In this document: positions 1 to 10,785 of the stretch, one piece after another | How the letters are laid out: each line of letters opens with the position of its first letter | Numbering within the stretch: the first letter of the stretch is position 1 | Assembly: GCF_003590145.2 (NCBI RefSeq) | Contig: NZ_CP060436.1 | Coordinates: 1,212,001-1,276,000 of the forward strand | Direction of reading: 5' to 3' | Source: Pseudooceanicola algae | GTDB taxonomy: Bacteria > Pseudomonadota > Alphaproteobacteria > Rhodobacterales > Rhodobacteraceae | Length of the DNA stretch: 64,000 bases | The notes under the pieces: model-generated | What the model was told of the DNA's origin: nothing | Databases searched by the model: none | Seen by the model: only the letters and a program-made list of their open reading frames with translations | Translations under genes and position numbers: made by a program

Positions 1-2
1 GC

Positions 3-824
3 GGGTCCACGCCCAAGGCTTTGAAGCTCTACGGCATCGAGGAAGATGCCTATTCCGGCGATGCCGAGATGTTTTCCCTGATGCACCAGATGCGGGCGCG
101 GATCATCAAGTCCCCCGCCTTCAACGGTGAAAAGGTGATCGGCGCGATCCTGTTCGAACGCACCATGGATGGCGAGATCGACGGCGTGCCGACGGCCGAA
201 TATCTTTGGAAAGAAAAGCAGGTCGTGCCCTTCCTGAAGGTCGACAAGGGCCTTGCCGATCCGGAAGACGGTGTGAAGCTGATGAAGCCGATGCCCGAGC
301 TTGACACGCTGTGTGCCCGTGCGGTCACCAAGGGGATCTTCGGGACCAAGATGCGTTCGGTTGTGGATGCGGCCGATCCGGTCGGCATCAAGAAGATCGT
401 CGATCAGCAGTTCGAGGTCGGGATGCAGATCCTGGGCCATGGGCTGATGCCGATCCTGGAACCCGAGGTGACGATCACCATCGAGGACAAGGCCGCAGCC
501 GAAGACCTTCTGCGGGACGAGATCCTGGCCCATCTGGACGCCCTGCCCGAGGGCATCGAAGTGATGCTGAAGCTGTCGATCCCCGAGGCGGTGAACCAGT
601 ACAAGGCTCTGGTCGATCACCCCAAGGTCATGAAGGTCGTGGCCCTGTCCGGCGGCTATGCCCGCGAGGACGCCAATATGCGCCTGTCCAAACAGACCGG
701 CATGATCGCCTCGTTCAGCCGGGCGCTGACCGAAGGTCTGTCGGCACAGCAACCGGATGCGGATTTCGACGCCGTGCTGGGCGAGACCATCGACGGGATC
801 TACCAAGCCTCTGTCGCGGGCTGA
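3..824 (+). CDS. Class I fructose-bisphosphate aldolase, 5' partial
   Basis: The reading frame is open from the left edge of the window, so the start codon and roughly the first 25 residues lie outside. The visible 273 residues begin GSTPKALKLYGIEEDAYSGD, an internal segment of bacterial class I (Schiff-base) fructose-bisphosphate aldolases of about 296 residues. A TTG at position 21 is internal and is not the start. The enzyme cleaves fructose 1,6-bisphosphate to dihydroxyacetone phosphate and glyceraldehyde 3-phosphate in the cytosol, for glycolysis or gluconeogenesis. A lysine within MLKLSIPEA in the C-terminal third sits in a likely active-site strand, but I cannot prove which lysine forms the Schiff base. 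A terminator hairpin follows within 70 bases, so this is the last gene of its transcript. Confidence 0.88.
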   Translation, partial: GSTPKALKLYGIEEDAYSGDAEMFSLMHQMRARIIKSPAFNGEKVIGAILFERTMDGEIDGVPTAEYLWKEKQVVPFLKVDKGLADPEDGVKLMKPMPELDTLCARAVTKGIFGTKMRSVVDAADPVGIKKIVDQQFEVGMQILGHGLMPILEPEVTITIEDKAAAEDLLRDEILAHLDALPEGIEVMLKLSIPEAVNQYKALVDHPKVMKVVALSGGYAREDANMRLSKQTGMIASFSRALTEGLSAQQPDADFDAVLGETIDGIYQASVAG

Positions 825-867
825 GCCCCGGCGCCCTAGGCGCGCCGAGATATTTGCAAACGACCTT

Positions 868-890
868 GGGCGCCTGCGGGCGCCCTTTTC
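868..890 (+). terminator. Rho-independent terminator after the aldolase gene
   Basis: GGGCGCC (868-874) pairs with GGCGCCC (879-885) across a four-base loop and is followed by four T residues. It lies 44 bases after the aldolase stop codon. Confidence 0.75.
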
Positions 891-1030
891 GTGGAGCGTT
901 CAACCGCCGATTTGCGCGAAAAGTGATGCTTCGGGGGATTCCCTTTGCGAATCAGCTGTGTCATGATGATCGGACAGCGCCCAGAAGAGGCGCAAGGCAG
1001 ACCCTTGAGGTCGGGATCACGAGGCAAGGC

Positions 1031-1330
1031 ATGACTGGCGAGACGCGCCCGGCGTTCGGGTTGTTTCTATATTTCGGGCTGATTTTCCTGCTCGGCATGT
1101 ATTTCACCTTTGCCGCCGTGCAGGGCGAATACGGGCTGTTCCGTCGCGCCGTGGTCCAGAGCGACAACGTGCAATTGCGCCATCAGCTGGCCGAGCTGGA
1201 AGAGCGGATCGTCGTGATGGAAAACCGCACCCGGCGCCTGTCGGATGATTACCTCGACCTCGATCTGCTGGATCAACAGGCCCGCGATGTTCTGGGTCTG
1301 GTGCGCGGCGACGAATTCGTCCTGCGCTGA
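1031..1330 (+). CDS. FtsB/DivIC-like septum formation initiator protein
   Basis: A protein of 99 residues with one hydrophobic segment near residues 10-32 (FGLFLYFGLIFLLGMYF region), followed by a heptad-like coiled coil (about residues 42-75) and a short C-terminal tail. This single-pass plus coiled-coil layout and size match the FtsB/DivIC family, inner-membrane proteins that link FtsL and FtsQ in the division machinery. The ATG at 1031 follows a purine-rich GAGGCAAGG. A longer in-frame opening upstream is an artefact of high GC content. Position just before pdhA is common for this family in alphaproteobacteria (from general knowledge). The family call rests on architecture, with few diagnostic residues. 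Confidence 0.75.
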   Translation: MTGETRPAFGLFLYFGLIFLLGMYFTFAAVQGEYGLFRRAVVQSDNVQLRHQLAELEERIVVMENRTRRLSDDYLDLDLLDQQARDVLGLVRGDEFVLR

Positions 1331-1336
1331 TTTTGG

Positions 1337-1425
1337 GCCGGCTTGGGGGCGCTGCCCCCGCGCGCCCGGACGCTGCGCGTCCAGGCGCCCTCCCCCGGGA
1401 TATTTAGAACAGGGAAACATGGTGC
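1337..1425 (+). repeat. Intergenic repeat element, copy A
   Basis: GGGGGCGCTGCCCCC, a variable GC-rich inverted segment, CTCCCCCGGGATATTT, three variable bases and ACAGGGAAACATG. The same arrangement recurs near 23340-23402 (same strand) and, inverted, near 24925-24985. It starts seven bases after the ftsB-like stop. The first part is self-complementary (GGGGGC/GCCCCC). The rest of the 324-base gap up to pdhA holds the pdhA promoter region. Confidence 0.7.
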
Positions 1426-1590
1426 AAGTCTGTCAGGCTATGCGCCTTTCCGGCATTGTCGGATGGCATCAAAGCTCTATTGTAAAGAAATGAAACGGCC
1501 CTGGCGGCCGCCTGCGGGTGGTCGGGCACGGGCCTGGGAAGGGGTTGCGGCAAATTCCCCCTCGCATCCGGCGGGGAAGTGTTGTAGTTG

Positions 1591-1610
1591 ATAGTTTAAT
1601 ACTAAACTAT
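1591..1610 (+). promoter_or_regulatory. Perfect palindrome upstream of pdhA, probable operator
   Basis: ATAGTTTA (1591-1598) and TAAACTAT (1603-1610) are exact reverse complements separated by ATAC. The site is AT-rich in a GC-rich region and lies 45 bases before the pdhA start codon, where a repressor would overlap the promoter or transcript start. I do not recognise the regulator. Confidence 0.55.
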
Positions 1611-1654
1611 TCCAGTTTCCCACCTTTTGCGATGACACTCAGGGGAGGATACCC

Positions 1655-2671
1655 ATGGCGACCCGCAAGACCCCAGCCAAGCCGAATGTTTCGGCCGAAG
1701 AGCTGAAGACCTATTACCATGACATGCTGCTGATCCGCCGCTTCGAAGAGAAGGCCGGCCAGCTATACGGCATGGGCCTGATCGGCGGCTTCTGTCACCT
1801 CTACATCGGCCAGGAGGCCGTCGTGGTCGGGCTGGAAGCCGCGGCCGAGGAAGGCGACAAGCGCGTCACCTCTTACCGTGACCACGGGCATATGCTGGCC
1901 TGCGGCATGGATCCCAATGGTGTCATGGCCGAGCTGACAGGTCGCGAAGGCGGCTATTCGAAGGGCAAGGGCGGCTCGATGCACATGTTCTCGAAGGAGA
2001 AGAACTTCTACGGGGGGCATGGGATCGTCGGGGCGCAGGTGCCGATCGGGACCGGGCTGGCCTTTGCCGACAAGTACCTGGGCAATGACCGTGTGAGCTT
2101 TGCCTATTTCGGCGATGGCGCGGCCAACCAGGGTCAGGTCTACGAGAGCTTCAACATGGCCTCGCTGTGGAAGCTGCCGGTGATCTTCGTCATCGAGAAC
2201 AACATGTATGCCATGGGGACTTCGCAGACGCGCTCGACCTCTTCGGCCGAGATCTACAAGCGCGGCGAGCCCTATGGCATCCCCGGCGAAGAGGTCGATG
2301 GCATGGACGTGCTGGCAGTCAAGGCAGCCGGCGAGAAGGCCGTTGCCCATTGTCGCGCCGGCAAGGGGCCATATATCCTTGAGGTGAAGACCTATCGGTA
2401 TCGCGGTCACTCCATGTCGGACCCGGCCAAGTACCGGACCCGCGAGGAAGTGCAGAAGATGCGCACCGAGAAGGATGCCATCGAGCATGTCCGCGATATG
2501 CTGATCACCGGCAAGCACGCCACCGAGGACGAGCTGAAGGAGATCGACAAGACGATCAAGGACATCGTCAACAAGTCCGCCGATTTCGCCAAGGAAAGCC
2601 CCGAGCCCGCGCTTGATGAGCTTTGGACCGATATCTATGCCGATGTGGCGCCGCAAGAAGCCGACGCCTGA
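1655..2671 (+). CDS. pdhA: Pyruvate dehydrogenase E1 component, alpha subunit
   Basis: A 338-residue E1-alpha, the usual length for the alpha2beta2 type. With PdhB it decarboxylates pyruvate using thiamine diphosphate and transfers the acetyl group to the lipoyl arm of E2. The thiamine diphosphate/magnesium motif runs from GDGAANQG (residues 153-160) to ENN (181-183). The phosphorylation-loop-type segment [15 protein letters not shown] is also present. The ATG follows a strong GGGGAGG (1643-1649). It is the first gene of the pdhA-pdhB-pdhC operon, with 14 bases to pdhB. A perfect palindrome 45 bases upstream suggests repressor control. Confidence 0.97.
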   Translation: MATRKTPAKPNVSAEELKTYYHDMLLIRRFEEKAGQLYGMGLIGGFCHLYIGQEAVVVGLEAAAEEGDKRVTSYRDHGHMLACGMDPNGVMAELTGREGGYSKGKGGSMHMFSKEKNFYGGHGIVGAQVPIGTGLAFADKYLGNDRVSFAYFGDGAANQGQVYESFNMASLWKLPVIFVIENNMYAMGTSQTRSTSSAEIYKRGEPYGIPGEEVDGMDVLAVKAAGEKAVAHCRAGKGPYILEVKTYRYRGHSMSDPAKYRTREEVQKMRTEKDAIEHVRDMLITGKHATEDELKEIDKTIKDIVNKSADFAKESPEPALDELWTDIYADVAPQEADA

Positions 2672-2685
2672 GGGAGACGACACGC

Positions 2686-4065
<1,380 letters not shown>

Positions 4066-4077
4066 GGAGCGCGCGCA

Positions 4078-5415
4078 ATGCCGACAGAAATTCTGATGCC
4101 TGCCCTGTCTCCCACGATGGAGGAAGGCACGCTGGCGAAGTGGCTGGTCAAGGAGGGCGACACCGTGTCCTCCGGTGACCTGCTGGCCGAGATCGAGACC
4201 GACAAGGCGACGATGGAATTCGAAGCCGTGGATGAAGGGGTGATCGGCAAGATCCTGGTCGCCGAAGGCACCGAAGGCGTGAAGGTCAACGACCCCATCG
4301 CCGTTCTGCTGGAAGAAGGCGAAAGCGTCGACGACATCGGCAAGACCTCCGGTACCGCCAAGGCCAGCGCCAACCCCGAGGAAACCTCCGAGGCGGCTCC
4401 GGCCCCGAAAGAGGCCCAGGCGGCACCGAAGCAGGAGGCCTCCGCCAAGGACGCCCCCGCCCCGGCAGCCCCCAGGGACGGGGATGGCAAGCGCATCTTC
4501 GCCTCGCCGCTGGCACGTCGCATCGCGGCCCAGAAGGGTCTCGACCTGGCGAATGTCACCGGGTCGGGTCCACATGGCCGGATCGTGAAGGCAGACGTGG
4601 AAGCCGCCGAAGCCCAGCCCGCCGAAGCCGCCTCGAAAGAGGCCGCCACGGCGGATGCCGTGGTCGGCAAACCCGCCCCCACTGGCGCCTCTTCCGATGC
4701 GGTCAAGAAAATGTACGGCGACCGCGATTACGAAGAGGTCACGCTGGACGGCATGCGCAAGACCATCGCCGCGCGTCTGACCGAGGCCAAGCAGACCATC
4801 CCGCACTTCTACCTGCGCCGCGACATCAAGCTCGACGCGCTGCTGAAGTTCCGCGCCCAGCTGAACAAGCAGCTGGAAGGGCGCGGTGTGAAGCTGTCGG
4901 TCAATGATTTCATCATCAAGGCCTGCGCCCTGGCGATGCAGTCGGTGCCGGATGCCAACGCGGTCTGGGCCGGTGACCGGGTGCTGAAGATGAAGCCGTC
5001 GGACGTCGCCGTTGCCGTCGCGATCGAAGGTGGTTTGTTCACGCCGGTGCTGCGCGATGCCGACATGAAGTCCCTGTCAGCGCTGTCGGCGGAAATGAAG
5101 GACCTCGCCAAGCGTGCCCGCGACCGCAAGCTCGCGCCGCATGAATACCAGGGCGGCGCCTTCGCGGTCTCGAACCTCGGCATGTTCGGTATCGACAACT
5201 TCGACGCCATCGTGAACCCGCCGCATGCAGGCATCCTGGCCGTCGGCGCGGGCGTCAAGAAGCCCGTCGTCAACGAGGCCGGCGAGATCGAGGTCGCGAC
5301 CGTCATGTCCGTGACCATGTCGGTCGATCACCGCGTGATCGACGGGGCGCTTGGGGCGGACCTGCTGAAAGCCATCGTCGAGAACCTCGAAAACCCGATG
5401 GTCATGCTCGCCTGA
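4078..5415 (+). CDS. pdhC: Pyruvate dehydrogenase E2, dihydrolipoamide acetyltransferase
   Basis: A 445-residue E2 core subunit. One lipoyl domain (residues 1-80, Lys43 in ETDKATMEF) is followed by an Ala/Pro-rich linker, a peripheral subunit-binding domain (about 138-175, [29 protein letters not shown]), a second linker, and the acyltransferase domain (about 215-445) with catalytic DHRVIDG (His418, Asp422). It moves the acetyl group from lipoamide to CoA and scaffolds the complex. It starts 12 bases after pdhB behind GGAGCG. The E3 gene (lpd) is not adjacent here. A bidirectional terminator follows. Confidence 0.96.
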   Translation: MPTEILMPALSPTMEEGTLAKWLVKEGDTVSSGDLLAEIETDKATMEFEAVDEGVIGKILVAEGTEGVKVNDPIAVLLEEGESVDDIGKTSGTAKASANPEETSEAAPAPKEAQAAPKQEASAKDAPAPAAPRDGDGKRIFASPLARRIAAQKGLDLANVTGSGPHGRIVKADVEAAEAQPAEAASKEAATADAVVGKPAPTGASSDAVKKMYGDRDYEEVTLDGMRKTIAARLTEAKQTIPHFYLRRDIKLDALLKFRAQLNKQLEGRGVKLSVNDFIIKACALAMQSVPDANAVWAGDRVLKMKPSDVAVAVAIEGGLFTPVLRDADMKSLSALSAEMKDLAKRARDRKLAPHEYQGGAFAVSNLGMFGIDNFDAIVNPPHAGILAVGAGVKKPVVNEAGEIEVATVMSVTMSVDHRVIDGALGADLLKAIVENLENPMVMLA

Positions 5416-5439
5416 CCTTGGTGCGGTTACTGAAACAGC

Positions 5440-5470
5440 AAAGGCCACCCCTCGGGGGTGGCCTTTTTCG
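5440..5470. terminator. Bidirectional terminator between pdhC and cysE
   Basis: AAAGGCCACCCC pairs with GGGGTGGCCTTT with a two-base loop, flanked by T runs on the + side and T-rich sequence on the - side. It sits between convergent pdhC (+) and cysE (-). Confidence 0.88.
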
Positions 5471-5508
5471 TTGTGCTGGATGTCTTGCCGCCACTCAGCG
5501 GGCCCGGA

Positions 5509-6312
5509 TCACATCCCCAGAATCTGGTCCATGCGCAGCGCCGGCTGATCGCAGCCCGCCTCACCCACGATACGGGCAGGTACACCGGCAACGGTCTTGC
5601 AGGCCGGCACCGGATGCAACACCACGGACCCGGCCGCGATCCGCGAACAATGCCCGATCTCGATATTGCCCAGCACCTTGGCCCCAGCCCCGATCAGGAC
5701 ACCGTTTCCGATCTTGGGGTGACGATCCTCTTCTTCCTTGCCGGTACCGCCAAGGGTGACGGAATGCAGCATCGACACATTGTCCCCCACCACGGCGGTT
5801 TCCCCGACGACGATGGAGTGAGCGTGGTCGATCATGATCCCCTTGCCGATCTTGGCTGCCGGATGGATATCGACCCCAAAGACCTCGGACGACCGCATCT
5901 GGAAGAAATAGGACAGATCGCGGCGGCCCTCGTTCCACAGCCAATGGCCCACGCGATAGGCCTGCACGGCCTGGAAGCCCTTGAAGTACAAAAGCGGCTG
6001 AAGGAAACGATGGCAGGCGGGGTCGCGTTCATTGATCGCCACGATATCGGCCCGTGCCGAGGCAAGGATCGCGGGATCGGCGGCAAAGGCCTCGTCACAG
6101 ATTTCGCGCAGGATCTGGCCGGACATCTCGTCCGAGGCCAGCTTCATCGCGATCCGGTAAGCCAGGGCACGCTCCATCGACGGATGGTGCAGAATGGTCG
6201 AATGAACCATCCCGCCCAGAAGCGGCTCCTCCGCAATGGCCAACCTGGCTTCGCGAAGGATCCGGTCCCAGACGGGGTCCAGTTCGGCAAGTTTTGCTTT
6301 CGGTGTGACCAT
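5509..6312 (-). CDS. cysE: Serine O-acetyltransferase
   Basis: A 267-residue enzyme that acetylates L-serine with acetyl-CoA to O-acetylserine, the first step of cysteine synthesis in the cytosol. The N-terminal half is the helical SATase domain (DPVWDRILREARLAI, LASDEMSGQILREI). The C-terminal half is a left-handed beta-helix of hexapeptide repeats (about 160-235) with the catalytic DHAHSIVVGETAVVGD segment and the GGTGK loop. The C-terminal tail ends in isoleucine-X-Gly-Met (DQILGM), the region by which CysE enzymes contact cysteine synthase. It lies downstream of GTA gp15 on the same strand with a 94-base gap and no clear terminator, so GTA read-through is possible. Confidence 0.96.
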   Translation of the reverse strand: MVTPKAKLAELDPVWDRILREARLAIAEEPLLGGMVHSTILHHPSMERALAYRIAMKLASDEMSGQILREICDEAFAADPAILASARADIVAINERDPACHRFLQPLLYFKGFQAVQAYRVGHWLWNEGRRDLSYFFQMRSSEVFGVDIHPAAKIGKGIMIDHAHSIVVGETAVVGDNVSMLHSVTLGGTGKEEEDRHPKIGNGVLIGAGAKVLGNIEIGHCSRIAAGSVVLHPVPACKTVAGVPARIVGEAGCDQPALRMDQILGM

Positions 6313-6406
6313 GGCATCTTTCCTGACGGCTGAAGGTCAGGGTACCAGAACCAGCGGAACGAGGAAATCGTAAACCCGTTACGCCCATGATCACGAACTG
6401 TAATGT

Positions 6407-9400
6407 TCAGGTGACGGTAAACGCCAACTTGCGCGCCGCCCCCGGACCGAAGCTCGCCGAGATCTGGGCTAGTTCAATCTCTCCGCTGCCGCCCAAGCCG
6501 TCCGCCTCTTGCTGTGCGCTGCTGTAGGTCCACGAAGTGCCGCTTACGAAGACCTCACGCAAAAGGGCCCCGCCCGAACGGATACGCAGCAGGAAGCTCA
6601 GGGTCTCTTCGCCAAGCGGCACTTCGGGCAGGTCCCAGCCGTCGCCCCCCACCCGTGTTCGCCGCACCCAGGTAAAGACGGTATCACCGCCAGGCATGGT
6701 TCTGGCCCGCAGATGGCAGGACGACAGCGGCTTCAGTCCGACACCTTGGAAAGCATGTTCGGAATGCCGGTAAGACGCATCATCCAACGACTTGGCAGCC
6801 GGCCCAATGCGGAAATAGCGCGGCAGATTGCGCTGGTTCGGCGCCAGGGAGATCTGTCCCGGCTGTCCGTCCAGCACCACCACATAGGATCCCTCGGGCC
6901 AGACTTCGGGCATCAGGGAATCGCTGCCAAGTTGTCCGCGCAACCGATGGCCAAGCGCATAGGATCCGGGTGCCGTCAGGACTGCGTCACGGAACTGAAA
7001 GACCTCCCAATTGCCCGGACTGCCATCCCCGATGGCCATCAGGTTGCGGCCGGCCAACAGCCCCGCTTCGTCGACCGAAGCCAACTGCCCCGAAGTCAGC
7101 GCCACACCGAGCGGGGGGCCCGGGTCAGGCCGTCCAACGGGACCGCGCGGCATCTCGGTGGTGGTGACCCCGATCACGGACCGGGTCCGGACCACCTGAT
7201 CCAGCAAATAGCCCGCGTCGCTGCCGGAACTGTAGATCGCCACATCTCCCGGCCAAGGCTCCGCCGTGATCGCGACATGGGGAGCATGCGGGGTTTCGTC
7301 GCCACGCATTAACGGCAGGTCCAGGAACAACGGCAGAACCGGCAGCGCGGTGACAAACTGTGCCACCGGCGACGCGGTCTCGTCGATGGCCACGGGCGTA
7401 TAGACATCCGGGTCCACGCGCACTGCCTCCAACAGACCGACGCCGGAAAATTCAGCCCGGTCCACCCGGTAGCGTTCAGTCACACCATCCTCGCTCAGAT
7501 CGATCACGTCGCCGGGTCCGACCCCGCGCCGCGACGGCGGCAGGGCCAGTCGCAGGGTGTCGCGCGCTACGCGGGCCTCGGTCAGCCACCGCTCGACGGT
7601 TTCACGACCTTCGGCGCGGGTCATGGCCAGGGGGAGTTCACTGCCCGCAATACCTCGGGTTTCCTCATCCGGTAGAACAGCCTCTTCGGTAATGGAGGCA
7701 AAGTCTGCATCCGCTTCGAAAAACCGCAAGCGCATGCGCCCGGACATCTCGGCCTCCGCGGCGCGCTGGCGTTCGATCCGCCCGTCGATTTCGCGCGAAA
7801 CGGCGACGCTTCCGGCATCGACCTTGGCAGTGACCCGACCGTCGCGCATTCGAAAGACGATTTGTCCCCCGGTTTCGATCGCGTCGAATGCGTAACGCAG
7901 CATCAGCGGTTGCAGGACGGCACGCGGTTCTGCGACGTCACTCGCCAGGTATCCACTGACCTGGCCATACAATCCGCTGACGTCGTAATCGGTCAACCCC
8001 GCAGCCTCGCAGATCTCAGCGACAACCAGCGCCAGCGATCGACCAGCGCTGCGCCCGGTGATCCAATGCCCCGCATGGTAGTTCGCGCCATCGGTCCAGA
8101 GCGTCCGGTTGTTGGGGAAATAGGGGAAAGGCCGCGCATCCCAAGCCCAGACAAAAGCCCGCGTCATGTCGACCATTGGCCCGGCATAAACCGAAGAGTT
8201 CGGGTTGTTTTCTGTCTCGGCCCAATAGCCATGCATCGCCTGAAGATATTGCGCCTGTATCAGGTCATCCCGACGCCCGCTCGACCCATAGGGCAAGGCG
8301 GATTCCGAACTTTTGGGGTCGAGAAACTTGTTGGGCTCATTGGTGGCCTTGTCGACCGCCGCGCATCCCAGTTCCGTGAACCAGATCGGTTTGGATTGCG
8401 GCTGCCAAAGGGTTGTAGTGGCTTGCCGGATCCCACCGATACGCTCGTGATGCGGCGACGCCCACCAGTTGCGAATATCCTTGATCCGATAGATCCAGGG
8501 CTCTTTATGAGCGCCATCTGTGATGGGCGTACGAATCTGCGCTGCGCGGTCCGCCGCGGACTGGTAATACCAATCGTAAAGCTCTCCGCCGGCGATATTG
8601 CCGCGCAGATACGCCGGATCATAGATCGTGGCATGGGTCTGCGCATCAAGATGGGCGTCCCCGTCCCGCCAGTCAGACAGCGGCATGTAGTTGTCGATGC
8701 CGATAAAATCGATCTCGTCATCGGCCCAAAGAGGATCGAGATGGAAATAGCGATCACCGCTGCCGTCCTGGGGCTGATATCCGGAATACTCCGTCCAATC
8801 CGCCGCATAGCCGATCCGTGTGCCCGCGCCGAGGATCGCACGCACTTCGCCCGCAAGATCGCGCAGGGCCTGCACGGCGGCGAAACTCCCCCCCGCGCCA
8901 CGGATCTGCGTCAGCCCGCGCATTTCCGACCCGATGCAGAAGGAATCCACCCCGCCGGCCGCGACACACAAAGCGGCGCAATGCAGGATGAAGCGGCGAT
9001 AGCGCCACTCCGCCGGGCCGGAGTAGGTAACCGACCCTGAAACAACCGAGAAATCACTGGCGGAAGCGGTCCCGAAAAAGGCCGCCACTTCGCTATCCGC
9101 GGCGGCGGAGCCATCCGGCGACCCCGAAACGCCGGGGGCACGCGAGGTGGTTATCCGCCCCCGCCAAGGCAGTTCCGCCTGACCGGTGCCAGTGCTGTAA
9201 GGGTCAGGCAAGGCATTGCCGGCCAACTGTTCCATCAGCATGAAGGGATAGAACATCACCGCCTTGCCCTGCGCGGCGATCGCCTGAATTGCCTCGATCA
9301 CCGAAGCATCCGCCGGGGTTCCGCCGTAGACGGGTCTGTCGTCATCCCCATGTGGCACGACCTGCGCCGTCGCCCGCGTCAGACCCGACACGGACCAGGG

Positions 9401-10342
9401 CATCTCGATCCCGTCGAAATCGCCCTGTTCGACCTTCGGGCGGATATGGCAATCACCACAGCGCAGGTCATCCCCGAACCAACTGACGATCAGTGATACG
9501 GCTTCGCATTTGGGCAGATTGGCGTCCAATTGGTCGAGAGAGCTTTCAAGGTCGCTCTTGCCAGAGGGTGAATGAACATTGGCCACCGCCCCCCGGCCTG
9601 CGCCGTAGTCGTGATGGACCCGCGTGGTCGCCAGGGCATATTCACCGCTGCCCGGCATAAGCGCCACGCCGCGCAGGGCATGGGCGGCCTCATTCTCCGC
9701 CCCCGAAAGGGCAGCAGGCGCCGGGCGGATCACCTCGAAGGAAAACTGCGGAATGCGGCTGCCGAATTGCGTCAGGTCGAGATCCTCGAAGACCACATAG
9801 GCGAGCCCCCGATAGGCCGGGACCTGGCCCGGTCCCTCGATCGCTTCCATGCGCGGATCGGCCAACTGGTCGGCAGCGCCGTGATAGACCCGCATGCTCA
9901 GCGAACCTGTCTCCAGCTCCGCCCCATCCGCCCAGACGCGCCCGACCGAGGCGATTTCGCCTTCGCAAAGCGCTAGGGCCAGGTTCACGCTGTAGCTGTA
10001 ACTGGTGACCGATGGCTGCGACGGCGCCCCCTTGCCGCCGCCACCACCGGAACGCGCCGAATGCTCGGAAAATTGCGAGGCCCAGATGACCTGCCCCGCC
10101 ACCCGCATCCGGCCATAGACCCGCGCCACGCTGTCGCCTTCCCCCGCGCCGGTCAGGCGGAATCGTTCGACCCGCCCGGTTTCCACTGCTGCAGAGCCCT
10201 GGCCCATGATCCGCTGATCGATGGCTCGACCGACCATGGCCCCTGCGAAACGACCCGCCATGGCCGCCGACACACCGAGGATTGAGCCGCCGATGGACCC
10301 GCCAATAGCCGCGCCAGCGGCCGAAAGAAGAATGGTAGCCAT
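6407..10342 (-). CDS. GTA gp15, tail-tip 'megatron' protein with TIM-barrel-like domain
   Basis: A 1311-residue protein, the last gene of the GTA cluster. The N-terminus (about 5-45) is a Gly/Ala-rich hydrophobic stretch. A TIM-barrel-like (GTA_TIM) region covers roughly residues 420-720, with EIDFIGIDNYMPLSDW near 541 and KPIWFTELGC near 650. The C-terminal half is phage-tail beta-rich. In RcGTA this protein closes the baseplate, contacts the cell surface and forms part of the DNA path through the envelope. Its start overlaps the gp14 stop by one base (TGATG). Length agrees with the RcGTA protein (about 1300). Confidence 0.93.
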   Translation of the reverse strand: MATILLSAAGAAIGGSIGGSILGVSAAMAGRFAGAMVGRAIDQRIMGQGSAAVETGRVERFRLTGAGEGDSVARVYGRMRVAGQVIWASQFSEHSARSGGGGGKGAPSQPSVTSYSYSVNLALALCEGEIASVGRVWADGAELETGSLSMRVYHGAADQLADPRMEAIEGPGQVPAYRGLAYVVFEDLDLTQFGSRIPQFSFEVIRPAPAALSGAENEAAHALRGVALMPGSGEYALATTRVHHDYGAGRGAVANVHSPSGKSDLESSLDQLDANLPKCEAVSLIVSWFGDDLRCGDCHIRPKVEQGDFDGIEMPWSVSGLTRATAQVVPHGDDDRPVYGGTPADASVIEAIQAIAAQGKAVMFYPFMLMEQLAGNALPDPYSTGTGQAELPWRGRITTSRAPGVSGSPDGSAAADSEVAAFFGTASASDFSVVSGSVTYSGPAEWRYRRFILHCAALCVAAGGVDSFCIGSEMRGLTQIRGAGGSFAAVQALRDLAGEVRAILGAGTRIGYAADWTEYSGYQPQDGSGDRYFHLDPLWADDEIDFIGIDNYMPLSDWRDGDAHLDAQTHATIYDPAYLRGNIAGGELYDWYYQSAADRAAQIRTPITDGAHKEPWIYRIKDIRNWWASPHHERIGGIRQATTTLWQPQSKPIWFTELGCAAVDKATNEPNKFLDPKSSESALPYGSSGRRDDLIQAQYLQAMHGYWAETENNPNSSVYAGPMVDMTRAFVWAWDARPFPYFPNNRTLWTDGANYHAGHWITGRSAGRSLALVVAEICEAAGLTDYDVSGLYGQVSGYLASDVAEPRAVLQPLMLRYAFDAIETGGQIVFRMRDGRVTAKVDAGSVAVSREIDGRIERQRAAEAEMSGRMRLRFFEADADFASITEEAVLPDEETRGIAGSELPLAMTRAEGRETVERWLTEARVARDTLRLALPPSRRGVGPGDVIDLSEDGVTERYRVDRAEFSGVGLLEAVRVDPDVYTPVAIDETASPVAQFVTALPVLPLFLDLPLMRGDETPHAPHVAITAEPWPGDVAIYSSGSDAGYLLDQVVRTRSVIGVTTTEMPRGPVGRPDPGPPLGVALTSGQLASVDEAGLLAGRNLMAIGDGSPGNWEVFQFRDAVLTAPGSYALGHRLRGQLGSDSLMPEVWPEGSYVVVLDGQPGQISLAPNQRNLPRYFRIGPAAKSLDDASYRHSEHAFQGVGLKPLSSCHLRARTMPGGDTVFTWVRRTRVGGDGWDLPEVPLGEETLSFLLRIRSGGALLREVFVSGTSWTYSSAQQEADGLGGSGEIELAQISASFGPGAARKLAFTVT

Positions 10343-10785
10343 CAGGACGTTCCTCCGGGAAATGCAAACCGCGCCACGATGCGACGCCTCCAGGGTGCGC
10401 TCAGCGGGCTTTCGACGACCGCGTGGGCGCTATAGGCATGGATGAAGGTGGCACCGGGCCCCGTTTCAGCGGCGATCCCAAGGTGCTTGGCCACACCGCC
10501 TGACCGCATCCGGAACAGCAGCACGTCGCCAGGTGTTTCGCCGTCCAAGGGCTTGGCAATCAGATGCCGCGCGGCTGCCGTCCACAGGCGTTCATCCCGC
10601 TGGGGTTCGGACCAATCCGGTGAATAGGCGGGCACGGCTTCGGGTTCCTGTCCCAGAACCTCACGCCAGATGCCTCGCAGCAGGCCAAGACAATCGGTCC
10701 CCGCGCCCCGAACCGACGCCTGATGGATATAAGGTGTGCCGATCCAGCCACGCGCCGCCGCGACGATGTCGATTTCCTGTCTCAC
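10342..10785 (-). CDS. GTA gp14, NlpC/P60-family tail peptidase
   Basis: A 147-residue NlpC/P60 cysteine peptidase of the GTA baseplate. The expected catalytic Cys is in GTDCLGLLRGIW (Cys32) and the His in AKHLGIAAE (His101), with a polar residue provided by FIHAY (His116). It probably cuts peptide cross-links of recipient peptidoglycan during DNA entry. Its ATG overlaps the gp13 stop in ATGA, so translation is coupled. The family is shared by host hydrolases, but the position and size are diagnostic of the GTA gene. Confidence 0.92.
   Translation of the reverse strand: MRQEIDIVAAARGWIGTPYIHQASVRGAGTDCLGLLRGIWREVLGQEPEAVPAYSPDWSEPQRDERLWTAAARHLIAKPLDGETPGDVLLFRMRSGGVAKHLGIAAETGPGATFIHAYSAHAVVESPLSAPWRRRIVARFAFPGGTS

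Noticed and set aside
311-1330. A 339-codon + frame covering the aldolase end and the ftsB-like gene
   Set aside because: Only the last 99 codons look like a protein. The rest overlaps the aldolase in another frame and crosses a terminator.
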